Source: an uncultured Muribaculaceae bacterium (GTDB lineage: Bacteria > Bacteroidota > Bacteroidia > Bacteroidales > Muribaculaceae). Taken from it: a stretch of 60,490 nt of DNA. Below are positions 1 through 8,991 of the stretch, piece after piece (positions within the stretch are counted from its first letter, which is position 1; the number at the start of each line of letters is the position of its first letter). The DNA is taken from positions 77,724-138,213 of the forward strand of contig CANQQE010000007.1 of the NCBI GenBank assembly GCA_947625935.1. The letters run 5' to 3'. A program made the position numbers and the translations under genes. The notes under the pieces were generated by a model. The model was not told the origin of the DNA. It saw only the letters and a list, made by a program, of their open reading frames with translations, and searched no databases.

Positions 1-1371
1 GCCGACATCTTAAATAAAACGATGATCATAAGGATCATAACCGACGGTGACAACGATACTGATCTGTTGGGTGTCTACAATGGAGAAATTTACGACACCA
101 ATCTTGACATCATCCAGCGTGCAGCTATACAGCTCAACAACAATATGACCAAACACGACCTTGAAGAGCTCGTGACCAGGCTGTACCTGACATGCGAAAA
201 AGTTGAGATCAACAAAAATCGTGATTTAATTGCCGTCGGAAACGGGATATTCGATTACAAGAAGAAAGTGCTGCTTCCCTTTGACGAGAAATATGTGTTC
301 TTATCAAAATCTGAAGTCCCCTTCAATCCCCATATTCAATTAAAGACTTTTGCAGACGGTTGGAACATCGAAGACTGGCTCCGCGACATCGCCATTGATG
401 ATGAAGTGTACGGTCTTCTTTGGGAGACAATCGGTTCCGTCCTGCGCCCTTATGTCAAATGGAACAAATCCATCTGGCTCTATTCCACGACCGGAAATAA
501 CGGTAAGGGCACATTTTGCGAACTTCTGCGGAATCTTTTAGGGCCGAAGGCGTTTACTTCGATCCCCATATCGGACTTCTCGAAAGATTTTGCCCTGGGA
601 CCGTTAATAGGCAAACAGGCCATTATCACCGATGAAAACGACGTGGGAGCATATATTGATAAAGTCGGTATCATGAAAGCTGTCGTGACCGGCGATATCA
701 TTACGATCAACAAAAAATACGAACAGCCGATCAATTACAGGTTCCAGGGAATGATGATCCAATGCCTGAATGAATATCCGCGCATCAAAGACCGTTCGGA
801 TTCATTTTACAGACGGCAGATCTTCATTCCATTTGACAAGTCGTTCACGGGCAGAGAGAACAAAAACATCAAATCCGTATACCTGCGCGATGAAGACGTC
901 CTGGAATATGCAATGAACAAAGTTCTGATGTCCGATTATTACGAATTATCAGAACCCGCCGTATGCCGTGAAGCACTGCAGGAATATAAAGGCGCCAACG
1001 ATCCCATCCGGCAGTACTGGGAAGAGTTTGAAGAAGAATTTGCATGGGATCTTCTTCCATACAGGTTTCTGTTCGATTTATACAAATCCTGGTACGACAA
1101 AAACTTTCCGCGTTCCCAGCAGGTATCGAAACAAGCATTCATCACCAGCTTGTCGACGCTTGTCAACAAAGAATCTGCTATATGGGAGGCCAACGAGGTC
1201 AAGAAGAAAATCCGCCCCGGCGACAAAATGTCAAAACCGGAACCGCTCATCTATGATTACCAGCTGAACGACTGGAAATCAACGGTATATAACGGCCGCG
1301 ACAAATATAAACAGTCAACGCTGGCACCTGAAGAACTGGCGGCAAACTATTCCGGCCTCACACGCAAATAA
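1..1371 (+). CDS. SF3 helicase of the D5/P4 primase-helicase family, 5'-truncated by the window
   Basis: The frame is open from the first base, so the gene starts upstream; the first ATG in the window (22) has no ribosome binding site. Counting from that ATG, a Walker A motif GNNGKGT lies at residues 158-164, an acidic ITDEND stretch (Walker B position) about 40 residues later, and the SF3-type block CLNEYPRIKDRSDSFYRR follows. Family knowledge: such proteins are hexameric replicative helicases, often fused to a primase domain that would lie outside the window here. It heads a replication block with RNase H and a family B DNA polymerase downstream, so a role in fork unwinding is inferred. Family assignment is confident; presence of a primase domain cannot be judged. 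Confidence 0.88.
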   Translation, partial: ADILNKTMIIRIITDGDNDTDLLGVYNGEIYDTNLDIIQRAAIQLNNNMTKHDLEELVTRLYLTCEKVEINKNRDLIAVGNGIFDYKKKVLLPFDEKYVFLSKSEVPFNPHIQLKTFADGWNIEDWLRDIAIDDEVYGLLWETIGSVLRPYVKWNKSIWLYSTTGNNGKGTFCELLRNLLGPKAFTSIPISDFSKDFALGPLIGKQAIITDENDVGAYIDKVGIMKAVVTGDIITINKKYEQPINYRFQGMMIQCLNEYPRIKDRSDSFYRRQIFIPFDKSFTGRENKNIKSVYLRDEDVLEYAMNKVLMSDYYELSEPAVCREALQEYKGANDPIRQYWEEFEEEFAWDLLPYRFLFDLYKSWYDKNFPRSQQVSKQAFITSLSTLVNKESAIWEANEVKKKIRPGDKMSKPEPLIYDYQLNDWKSTVYNGRDKYKQSTLAPEELAANYSGLTRK

Positions 1372-1392
1372 AACAATAGGAGAAAATTTGTT

Positions 1393-1623
1393 ATGATAGT
1401 GATCAATGCCCTGAAATTCATCCTGTTAGGCATGTTTCTGATCCTCGTATCAGCGGCGGTACTTATCATCATATCGCTGCCTATGGGAAACGGACTCAAT
1501 CCCAAGGAGGACGACGAAGCCCAGATCGCCTACATACGCGAATATATGGAACGTGAAAAACGCATCCGCGATACAAAAGCGTATATCAAAAAACACAGGA
1601 AACATAAACGTAAAGGAGAATAA
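1393..1623 (+). CDS. Small single-pass membrane protein
   Basis: 76 residues. One hydrophobic segment (about residues 5-30) is followed by a charged tail ending in a Lys/Arg-rich stretch (KKHRKHKRKGE), so the tail is probably cytoplasmic. It is preceded by AGGAG about 11 bases upstream and lies 21 bp after the helicase gene and 2 bp before the next gene, so it is co-transcribed. No family recognised. Confidence 0.7.
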   Translation: MIVINALKFILLGMFLILVSAAVLIIISLPMGNGLNPKEDDEAQIAYIREYMEREKRIRDTKAYIKKHRKHKRKGE

Positions 1624-1625
1624 CT

Positions 1626-2180
1626 ATGGAACCTTATATTGCGCTCCTGATCGACAAACCGGAACGGCCCATTCATTCAGAGAAGGCGCCGGTGGAATTC
1701 AAGAATCCGCGCCGCGAGCTGTCCATGATTGTCATGACAGATGAGATCATCCGCGGATACCGGTCTTTCTATCTTGAAGATGAGATCAAGAAAAACCCGT
1801 CTATCTGGCAGAACGCATGCAGTATGTCGATCAGGAACAAACTCAAAGCAACTGAAATCGAAGACTATATCTCGATCCGGTCGAACGGCACTCAGATACC
1901 CTGCGCCGCCTCTTTTATGATGCCGAAGAGGGAAAAGATCTTTAACGCTATCCAGCCGGCCGGCGGAACGAAAGTTGACATCACGGATTATTATATCATC
2001 TTTGTGACACATGATGAGATCCTGATCGCCGACAAATCTAAAAAAAAGCCTTCGGATATCAAAAAGGACGTAATTGATATCCGGAACAAGGCATCTTATA
2101 TGTACAAAGAGGCGTCGCCTTTCTTATGTGCGGAGGTATTTACCTATGACCGTGAAAAACAGCTATATATCGAAACCTGA
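1626..2180 (+). CDS. Hypothetical protein
   Basis: 184 residues, soluble, mixed charge, no signal peptide or membrane segment. A ribosome binding site (AAAGGAG) sits just before the ATG. Its 3' end overlaps the start of the RNase H gene by 35 bp, suggesting translational coupling. I do not recognise a family. Confidence 0.72.
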   Translation: MEPYIALLIDKPERPIHSEKAPVEFKNPRRELSMIVMTDEIIRGYRSFYLEDEIKKNPSIWQNACSMSIRNKLKATEIEDYISIRSNGTQIPCAASFMMPKREKIFNAIQPAGGTKVDITDYYIIFVTHDEILIADKSKKKPSDIKKDVIDIRNKASYMYKEASPFLCAEVFTYDREKQLYIET

Positions 2181-2841
2181 GCAGACGATCCGCCTGCAGG
2201 ACTGTTATAATTCGATTGTCGGGATCAACGGCGATGAAGCACTGATAAGGCATGTTTCTAAAGAAATGCAGCAGCTGGCGGATTATCTGTATAAAACGAT
2301 CGACGCGCGGCATCCTGTCGGTCTGTGGGTAGACGGAAGTTATAATCCGAAAAAGCACATTGCAGGGATCGGTGTTGTGATCATCACAGATCCGGGTAAA
2401 GATTTCGACCAAATAAACAATATCTGTTTCGGCAAGACGATCAAGAAGATCGACTCTTCGATCAAAGCCGAAATCTATGCGCTGAGCGTCGGACTGTCTT
2501 ACCTGATGGATATCTGCCCGGATGCGGAAAACGTGCATGTATATTACGACTGCGTAAACTCTGTGATATGCGCGGCCAATATCAACAGCTATGCACCTTT
2601 CGGCAGCCCGTACACGAATTTTAAGAGCGCCCTGAAACGCATCCGCAAAGAAAAGCGAAACGTCGTATTCGAGCATACCAAAGCACACCACAAAGACACG
2701 AACAACGAGATCTGCGATGTGATTTCTAAGCATTATTCAAAATCAAGCATGTCGAAATCGCAGACGCAGTTATGGGCAAAAGTACGGCCCGTTATCACCA
2801 AAAAGGAGGGAGCTTATGCAGCAAAAAGCCACAACGCCTGA
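2146..2841 (+). CDS. RNase H-like nuclease
   Basis: 231 residues from the ATG at 2146, chosen because GGAGG lies 9 bases upstream; the frame is open further upstream without a ribosome binding site. The RNase H fold is suggested by WVDGSYN (first catalytic Asp), KAEIYALS (Glu), YYDC (Asp) and TKAHHKDTNNEICD (His and last acidic residue). RNase HI enzymes cut RNA in RNA-DNA hybrids; next to a DNA polymerase the likely role is primer removal. About 65 extra N-terminal residues precede the domain. It overlaps the polymerase gene by 26 bp. A second RNase H domain occurs at 19071-20054. Confidence 0.82.
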   Translation: MTVKNSYISKPEQTIRLQDCYNSIVGINGDEALIRHVSKEMQQLADYLYKTIDARHPVGLWVDGSYNPKKHIAGIGVVIITDPGKDFDQINNICFGKTIKKIDSSIKAEIYALSVGLSYLMDICPDAENVHVYYDCVNSVICAANINSYAPFGSPYTNFKSALKRIRKEKRNVVFEHTKAHHKDTNNEICDVISKHYSKSSMSKSQTQLWAKVRPVITKKEGAYAAKSHNA

Positions 2842-5569
2842 CCGCGGCCTGGCCTACTGGGATATTGAGTCACTGTCCAATATCTTCATGTTCGCTGTCT
2901 ACCACCCAGGCTATAAGACCGTAAAGGCAGCAGACGGCTCTGAAGTCAAACGCGACCGCCTGCTCTATTTTTACATCATGGACGACCGCGACTTATCGGA
3001 TCAGGACAAAGGCGCCATTCTTGATGTAGTTCTGGATGAAAATCCGGAATTGAATAAAAATACGCTGGACGTGTGCTTCATGGACCTAAAGACGCGGGAA
3101 GCGAACCTTGCGCTTATTATCATGTTCGCCATCGACAACAAACCTTTTTTCGGCACACCAGAAGAAAATCAATTTCGGACACTGAACACGGACATCCATT
3201 CAGACCTGACTTCAGGAATAGAATGGCCTTACATGATCGGCTACAACTCATTCAACTACGACTGCACGATGATCAGCTATTATGTGAATGAGACCTGGGG
3301 CTTTTCTGTAAATAACAAGGCCTCGTTCATCCCTACCAGCGCAAAATATATGCGTAAATTCAATAACTTACTGTTCGGCTCTTACAAAGAGCGCATGACA
3401 GACGCGCTGCAGGGGACGGAATCGAACATCTGGCGGAATATGATGAGAAGCGGCATGTTCCTGGACGCTTCCCAGATCAATGATAAGGTTAAGAAAATGC
3501 CGTTGAAGCGCATCGAGGGCCAGCTGGGAATGGATATCTTTGAAGACGACCGTGTCAAATCCGATAAGCCGATCACAGAATTCAAAGATTTATGCTATCT
3601 ATTCGCCTACAATGCGTCCGACTGCATCAAGCTGGAAAGGATCTTTCATCATAAAGCGTATTTTGCGCAATATTCTTTGAAAAAAGGACTGATCGACCAG
3701 TATTCCGACCTGGTGTATAAAGACACCGGTGAAGTGCGGGTGAACCGCATCAAAGTCGATGATACGTCGGCAAAGTTCGCGGCCCGTATTTTGTGCCCGG
3801 ACGGCTATCTGCCCGACATCCGGACCGTAAGCTATGAATACCCGAAAAATTCCGGTCGCAATATTCTGGCCGAAACGCGGGAATGGGCAGCTGAAAAATT
3901 TAAAGACCACCCAGAAGTCCTTGCACAGATCAATCCCGTGTTTGATTATTATGGCTCTATCGAAGGCAAAAACTTTGATGATTCGGAACACTATACAAAC
4001 ACCTTCGGTCTGAGATCTGTAGCAGTCAGCGACCTGAGGGCAATACCGGTGCCGCAGATGTGCGTGCCTTACTTCGATAAAGACGGCGGCATCACCAGCA
4101 CCTATGTCAATTTCAGCGTCGGCGGCATCCACGGCGCAGAATTCAACCTGAAATTATATCAGGAAGAAATGGCGGCCTACCAGACCAAATACGACGAAGT
4201 CGATGCGTTCGCAAAGGCTTTCGCCCAGGAGATCCACGATAACACGCTCAAAGGGACCGTGATGTACAACGGCGAGAAAATCCGTACCAGCCAATACGTG
4301 ACAAAACACAAAGACGGCACTATCAGCGTGAAATACCCGAAAAAGGTCGAGCTGTTCCAGTTCAAGAAAAAATGGCAGCTGAACAAAAAATATGCCTACT
4401 GCTCTGACGATGAAGTGGACCATGATGATTTCACCAGCTACTATCCCGGCCTGCTGATGCAGATGCAGGCGTACAAGAACGACCGTCTGGGCGAAGACCG
4501 GTATGTCAGCGTATTCAACAACAAGACACTGTACGGCAAGTACATGAAGGATAAAGCGAGGCCGAAATCCGAACAGGAATATTACAAAGTCCTTAGAGAA
4601 GGAACCAAGCTGATCCTGAACTCCGCTTCCGGTGCATCGGATACGGTCTATGATACCAACATCCGCATGAACAACGTGATCATCTCTATGAGAATCATCG
4701 GCCAGCTCTTCACCTGGCGGATCGGACAAGCCCTTACCTTCGGCGGCTTTAAGGTTACAAGTACCAACACGGATGGCCTGTACGCTGCTTGCAATGATTC
4801 CAACCGGGAACTGTGCCGTAAGATTCTGGAGGAAGAATCCGCGAACATCGGCGTCAATATCGAACCGGAAGCAATGCGCCTTGTCTCAAAGGACGCTAAC
4901 AACCGTGTAGAATACTCTCTCGACGGAAAAGTGTTATCAGCATCCGGAGGCGACACGGCCTGCTTTGAAGGGCCTGTTCCCACGAAGGCTATGGCCCATT
5001 CGGCACTCATCGACGCTCTTCTTGTGGAATACCTGCGCATCCATGGCGTAAACGAACCGTTCTCGGAGTTCAAAGCCGCCGAAATTTTAGAGGGCTTCAA
5101 AAAGACGAAAAGCCCTTACGACATGCTGATGCTCTACCAGCAGATCATCAACTCGTCAGAGTCGACCTGCCGGTACATCTTCGCTCTTGTGGACGGAGAA
5201 ATCCGCACGCTGCAGCACAACAACAGGATCTTCGCCGTCAAGACCGAAGCCGCGCACCTCTACATGGCCAACGGCTGGAACAAAAAAGAAGGCCACGATG
5301 ATACAGCCGACGAAGTCCTCAGACGCTACGGCGTCGACCCGGCCCAGTATACGAATACGAGGCTGTTAAAGCTGTCCAAGATCGACCCGGAACAGAACAT
5401 GTTTATCTATAACAGAGGTCTGGATCAGCTTTCAGATGAAACGGCCAGAAGCATTATCGACAACATCGACGACGGGCATTACATCAAGATGCTGAGCACG
5501 GCCTATAAGAACTGGTGCAACGTATCCTCACATGATGAAAACGACGAGGACGAAGACGAAGAGTCTTAA
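2816..5569 (+). CDS. DNA polymerase, family B-like with 3'-5' exonuclease domain
   Basis: 917 residues, start supported by AAGGAGG. The N-terminus has exonuclease motifs: YWDIES (Exo I, residues 14-19) and YNSFNYDC (Exo II, near 142). The polymerase motifs are recognisable but divergent: DDFTSYYP (motif A, near 537), KLILNSASG (motif B, near 600; Ser-Gly in place of the usual Tyr-Gly) and STNTDG (motif C, near 649; Asn-Thr-Asp in place of Asp-Thr-Asp). The last Asp of motif C, the one essential in family B enzymes, is kept. The C-terminus is very acidic (DENDEDEDEES). It is probably the element's replicative polymerase, in an operon with the SF3 helicase and RNase H. Confidence 0.87.
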   Translation: MQQKATTPDRGLAYWDIESLSNIFMFAVYHPGYKTVKAADGSEVKRDRLLYFYIMDDRDLSDQDKGAILDVVLDENPELNKNTLDVCFMDLKTREANLALIIMFAIDNKPFFGTPEENQFRTLNTDIHSDLTSGIEWPYMIGYNSFNYDCTMISYYVNETWGFSVNNKASFIPTSAKYMRKFNNLLFGSYKERMTDALQGTESNIWRNMMRSGMFLDASQINDKVKKMPLKRIEGQLGMDIFEDDRVKSDKPITEFKDLCYLFAYNASDCIKLERIFHHKAYFAQYSLKKGLIDQYSDLVYKDTGEVRVNRIKVDDTSAKFAARILCPDGYLPDIRTVSYEYPKNSGRNILAETREWAAEKFKDHPEVLAQINPVFDYYGSIEGKNFDDSEHYTNTFGLRSVAVSDLRAIPVPQMCVPYFDKDGGITSTYVNFSVGGIHGAEFNLKLYQEEMAAYQTKYDEVDAFAKAFAQEIHDNTLKGTVMYNGEKIRTSQYVTKHKDGTISVKYPKKVELFQFKKKWQLNKKYAYCSDDEVDHDDFTSYYPGLLMQMQAYKNDRLGEDRYVSVFNNKTLYGKYMKDKARPKSEQEYYKVLREGTKLILNSASGASDTVYDTNIRMNNVIISMRIIGQLFTWRIGQALTFGGFKVTSTNTDGLYAACNDSNRELCRKILEEESANIGVNIEPEAMRLVSKDANNRVEYSLDGKVLSASGGDTACFEGPVPTKAMAHSALIDALLVEYLRIHGVNEPFSEFKAAEILEGFKKTKSPYDMLMLYQQIINSSESTCRYIFALVDGEIRTLQHNNRIFAVKTEAAHLYMANGWNKKEGHDDTADEVLRRYGVDPAQYTNTRLLKLSKIDPEQNMFIYNRGLDQLSDETARSIIDNIDDGHYIKMLSTAYKNWCNVSSHDENDEDEDEES

Positions 5570-5580
5570 AAAAAACAAAT

Positions 5581-5616
5581 AGACCGGCTTAACTGGATAT
5601 TCCATGCGGCCGGTCT
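5581..5616 (+). other. Intergenic hairpin
   Basis: AGACCGGC (5581-5588) pairs perfectly with GCCGGTCT (5609-5616) across a 20-nt loop, 12 nt after the polymerase stop codon and before the ribosome binding site of the next gene. There is no T-run on the + strand, so it is not a classical terminator; an mRNA processing or stability hairpin is possible. Confidence 0.5.
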
Positions 5617-5647
5617 GCATATCATTGATATAAAGGAGTGATAACCA

Positions 5648-6616
5648 ATGCCGAGCCATCATTCACACAGCAGCCACAGCAGCCATTCGCACAGTTCGAG
5701 CCATCATTCATCAAGCAGCCACAGCAGCCGTTCGCACAGTTCGAGCAGCCATTCTTCCAGCTCGTATTATTCGACCGGCAACAGCTCATCGAATGTGGCG
5801 GACGGCTGGCTCTACCGTCCTACGAAGAATCAGCCGAAAGGGTACAAAGCAAACGTCAGGCGGTTCTGCGGTATGAAACACAATTACACATATTATAATG
5901 AACCCTGGACGTATAAAGGAACGGAATATAAAGCCGGCTGGTACGATGAGAACGGCGATTATTATCAGGACGTCGCATTCACGAACCGCGGAGATACGAT
6001 CCTCTGTAACTGCCCTTTCTGCGGCAGTCAGAGCAAAATTACCAAAGACATGGCCGGCACGCTGGCCTGCCCCAACTGCGGCGGCGGAATGGAAATGATC
6101 TCTATAACAGATGAGCTGATCTGCGAACGCAGCAATGAGAAAAAACAGAACAGCGCCCCAAAAAATCTGGCCTTGACAATGAGTGTCTTTATCATCGCTG
6201 TAACAGTATTTACGATCCTGACCGGTATGTTTACTGCGATATTCAACAGCGCGACAAGAACAAATTCGACATATGATGCACCGTCCAATACCGACATTTT
6301 CGGGACGGAACTGTATCTTGACCAAATATCGTTCCATGTGTATGAGATAACGACAGACAAATCCGAAGCCGATAAGATCCTGAAATGGGATTACGGTGCC
6401 GACTCTTATTATGATGAAGAGGCCGACTGCTATCTATGGTACAATACCGACGTCGCCCCGAATCTGTGGCAGTACTGGTATGAAGGGATCTCTTCGCAGT
6501 ATCCGGACTACGGCTGGATGGAGCATGAATCCGGCGGCTGGTACATCGAGACCAGTTCCAGCCACTGGGAGCCTTTGAACAGCTGGCTCGCACAGCTGTA
6601 TTACATCAACGAATAA
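5648..6616 (+). CDS. His/Ser-rich zinc-ribbon membrane protein
   Basis: 322 residues. Residues 4-40 are almost only His and Ser; residues 120-145 form a zinc ribbon (CPFC ... CPNC); residues about 173-198 form one membrane helix; the C-terminal 120 residues are rich in Trp, Tyr and acidic residues. The start follows AAGGAGTG. The His/Ser tract is encoded by two copies of a 45-bp direct repeat (from 5653 and from 5698), a sign of expansion by duplication. A role in metal binding is suggested by composition only; the function is unknown. Confidence 0.78.
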   Translation: MPSHHSHSSHSSHSHSSSHHSSSSHSSRSHSSSSHSSSSYYSTGNSSSNVADGWLYRPTKNQPKGYKANVRRFCGMKHNYTYYNEPWTYKGTEYKAGWYDENGDYYQDVAFTNRGDTILCNCPFCGSQSKITKDMAGTLACPNCGGGMEMISITDELICERSNEKKQNSAPKNLALTMSVFIIAVTVFTILTGMFTAIFNSATRTNSTYDAPSNTDIFGTELYLDQISFHVYEITTDKSEADKILKWDYGADSYYDEEADCYLWYNTDVAPNLWQYWYEGISSQYPDYGWMEHESGGWYIETSSSHWEPLNSWLAQLYYINE

Positions 6617-6639
6617 AAATTTAGAAAGGAGGCAGGGAA

Positions 6640-7812
6640 ATGTATCCGCCTTTAGATTACTTGAACGACGCTGAATACCCTGGCGCTGAATTTGACAAAA
6701 GGATCGAGCTGCTCATCAAAGCCGGCCTGGAAGAAGCAAAAGACATCACTTTTAACGAATATCTGCGCACATTCATGAACCTGAACCTGCAGATCGGCAC
6801 AAGAATCAAAGTTTTTAAAAGCGATTTCGAAAAGAATCTCTGCATGCTCCTGCTGCTCAACACGCCGAACTTCCTGGAAGAACGCGGATTTACGCCCGCA
6901 GACGTAAAGTCCGGCAGGATAGACATCTCGACGGAGTGGATGGACAACTATATCATCCCGGTACTGCTCGACGAATGGGCAAAAAATAAACAGGTATTCA
7001 AACCCGACCCGGCATTTGCGAAGGCGCTGCTCTCTACCAAAGATCTGCAGTTCACACGCGAAATGATCGACCACCTGCCCTGCCTGAATTTCTATGTGGA
7101 CTTGCTGGACTGCAAGATGTTCAGCCCGATCAAAGGCGTATTCGTCGATATCCGCAAGGACCTGGAACCCAACATGATCTACATGACATTCAACGCGATC
7201 ATGTCAAATCCGGCCAACGCAAAAAGCTCCATGGTGTCTTTCTCGTTCTATACGAGGGGCATGTATAATGCCGACGGTAAAATCGACCTCAGCGTCGATG
7301 ATTTCATGAGCAGAGGCTACTCTTTCTGGTCGCCGGAAAAAGAGATCCGCGAAAAACTGGACATCGTAAACGCCAACAGACCTGACGCAAAAATGGCGTT
7401 CCTGGTGACCTTCCAGATGATCGCGTATCTGACGCTGGAAAAACCGGAAATAACCGACAATCCTGTCACAAAATCTACTTACCGGAAACCCTCTCCCGAC
7501 GCGAAGCCTAAGAACCGGTTTTCTGAGATCGAAATCCACGACGTCGGCATCCGCTACGGAAAAGTCTTCCAGAAACAGCTGGAGGACTACAAGAAATCCG
7601 TAAACGATCAGGAAAAAACGGAATCCAAGTCCAGAAAACGGCATCACAAATCTCCCGTGGCACATTTTAGGTGTGCACACTGGCATACGTACCGGTACGG
7701 CAAGGGGCGCCAGTTCGCCCGGCTGCAGTGGCAGGAGCCGACATTTGTCTGCGGCCGGAACCCTGAAATCACGGAACCCCAAGATGTCGTGATCCATAAA
7801 GTAAAAGCATAA
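6640..7812 (+). CDS. AcrVA2-like protein (candidate anti-CRISPR family)
   Basis: 390 residues, start supported by AAAGGAGG. The C-terminal region (about 340-372) reads HFRCAHWHTYRYGKGRQ then RLQWQEPTFV. From memory of the Moraxella AcrVA2 protein this matches its C-terminal pattern (HxRRxHWHxYW...G...RVRWxPxxFV); upstream segments FYVDL, VFVDI and YLTLEKPEIT also sit where AcrVA2 has similar strings. Known of the family: AcrVA2 blocks type V-A CRISPR by reducing Cas12a production, and homologues are widespread in mobile elements. This protein is about 70 residues longer than AcrVA2 (about 322), so it may have another role. Neighbours are unknown small genes. Confidence 0.6.
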   Translation: MYPPLDYLNDAEYPGAEFDKRIELLIKAGLEEAKDITFNEYLRTFMNLNLQIGTRIKVFKSDFEKNLCMLLLLNTPNFLEERGFTPADVKSGRIDISTEWMDNYIIPVLLDEWAKNKQVFKPDPAFAKALLSTKDLQFTREMIDHLPCLNFYVDLLDCKMFSPIKGVFVDIRKDLEPNMIYMTFNAIMSNPANAKSSMVSFSFYTRGMYNADGKIDLSVDDFMSRGYSFWSPEKEIREKLDIVNANRPDAKMAFLVTFQMIAYLTLEKPEITDNPVTKSTYRKPSPDAKPKNRFSEIEIHDVGIRYGKVFQKQLEDYKKSVNDQEKTESKSRKRHHKSPVAHFRCAHWHTYRYGKGRQFARLQWQEPTFVCGRNPEITEPQDVVIHKVKA

Positions 7813-7831
7813 AAAAAGGAGCGTATGAAAC

Positions 7832-8053
7832 ATGTTCACATCAAGAGCTGCAAAAAACAATACCGACTACAGCGAACTCTACAAAACGAATGATTCATTC
7901 AGAGAATATGTCAACAAAATGATCCGCAACCGGCCTGAGATGACCGTGGAACAGGCCTGCTCGTTAAAGCTCGTCCAGGAAGTCGGAGACATGTACGCAT
8001 CAGGCAAGAACCGCCCCGCGTACGAAAGCATCATCACCCGCCAGGAGGGATAA
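7832..8053 (+). CDS. Small hypothetical protein
   Basis: 73 residues, mainly helical in composition, no membrane segment. It starts after AAAAGGAG and ends 1 bp before the DUF1848 gene, so the two are probably co-translated. It follows the AcrVA2-like gene, but I see no clear HTH that would make it an anti-CRISPR-associated regulator. No family recognised. Confidence 0.68.
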   Translation: MFTSRAAKNNTDYSELYKTNDSFREYVNKMIRNRPEMTVEQACSLKLVQEVGDMYASGKNRPAYESIITRQEG

Positions 8054-8054
8054 C

Positions 8055-8987
8055 ATGATCTATTCCACATCCATAAGGACAGACCTGCCGGCATTTTATA
8101 CCGACTGGTTCATCGACAAACTGAACAAAAAACAGGTCGGCGTGCGGAATCCATATTATCCGGAAAAAGTCAGCATTTATGACCTGAGTCCGGACCAGGT
8201 GGACTGCCTGGATTTTACAAGCAAGAATTTCGCCCCGATCCTGTTCTATATGCCGACGATCCTGAAAAATTACGCTGTAATATGCGACTACACGATAACA
8301 GGCTATGGCCCTGACATCGAACCCAACGTACCGGGGCTCAATCAGTCGATCAGGACGTTCCAGGAACTGTCCAAAATTTTAGGTCCGAAGCGCCTGCACT
8401 GGAGATTCGATCCGATCTTCTTTCACAAACAGTACGACATGACCTACCAGAAAGCCGTATTCCAATATCTCTGTGAAAACCTGAAAGGCTGCACGGAGCG
8501 GGTGCTGTTTTCCTTTGTGAATGTCTACGATAAAGTAAAAAAGAATTTTCCGGATATCCAGCCGCTTTCAGAATCTGAAAAATACGAACTGCTCACGTTC
8601 ATGCTGGTCACCGCAAAAAGGAACGGCTTGATCCTTCAGACCTGCCCCGGACAGCTGCAGGGGCTTGAGAGAACGACTTGTCAGTTCATCGACACTTCCG
8701 GCTGCATCACAGCTAAGATGATCAACGCGGCCAATCCGGGCTTCGACCTGAAAGAAACCAAAGCAAAGAACAACCGGTTCGACTGTACCTGCATCTCCAG
8801 CAAAGATATCGGCACTTATGATACGTGCAAGCACAACTGCCGATACTGTTATGCGAACTCAAGACCGGGCGTGGCGGATCAGATCAAGTGCGACAACAGC
8901 TCGCTGCTCTTATGCGATGAATTAAAACCCGATGATGTAATATCCCAGGTCGAGCAGAAAAGCTATCGAAAAAAGAAAAAGGAATAA
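8055..8987 (+). CDS. DUF1848 family protein with a Cys cluster
   Basis: 310 residues. It begins with the typical MIYSTSIRTDLPAFY, contains LHWRFDPIFF in the middle, and ends with a CxxNCRYCYAN cluster (DTCKHNCRYCYANSRPG, about residues 256-272) that resembles an Fe-S binding motif. These mark the DUF1848 family, proposed to be radical-SAM-like but without an assigned reaction as far as I know. It is found in both chromosomes and mobile elements. The ATG follows AGGAGG. What it modifies here is unknown. Confidence 0.8.
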   Translation: MIYSTSIRTDLPAFYTDWFIDKLNKKQVGVRNPYYPEKVSIYDLSPDQVDCLDFTSKNFAPILFYMPTILKNYAVICDYTITGYGPDIEPNVPGLNQSIRTFQELSKILGPKRLHWRFDPIFFHKQYDMTYQKAVFQYLCENLKGCTERVLFSFVNVYDKVKKNFPDIQPLSESEKYELLTFMLVTAKRNGLILQTCPGQLQGLERTTCQFIDTSGCITAKMINAANPGFDLKETKAKNNRFDCTCISSKDIGTYDTCKHNCRYCYANSRPGVADQIKCDNSSLLLCDELKPDDVISQVEQKSYRKKKKE

Positions 8988-8991
8988 GTCT

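Noticed and set aside
2140..2733. Long - strand frame opposite the RNase H gene (and similar ones opposite the polymerase, for example 4154-4729)
   Set aside because: These mirror the codon pattern of well-supported + strand genes and lack start signals and family matches.
2816..5569. Inactive DNA polymerase
   Set aside because: Although motif C is NTDG, the essential Asp and the motif A acidic residues are present and the exonuclease motifs are intact.
5638..5898. Overlapping frame encoding a Pro/Gln repeat (QQPQQPFAQF)
   Set aside because: It is the shifted reading of the 45-bp DNA repeat. It has no proper start, while the His/Ser frame continues into a zinc ribbon and membrane helix.
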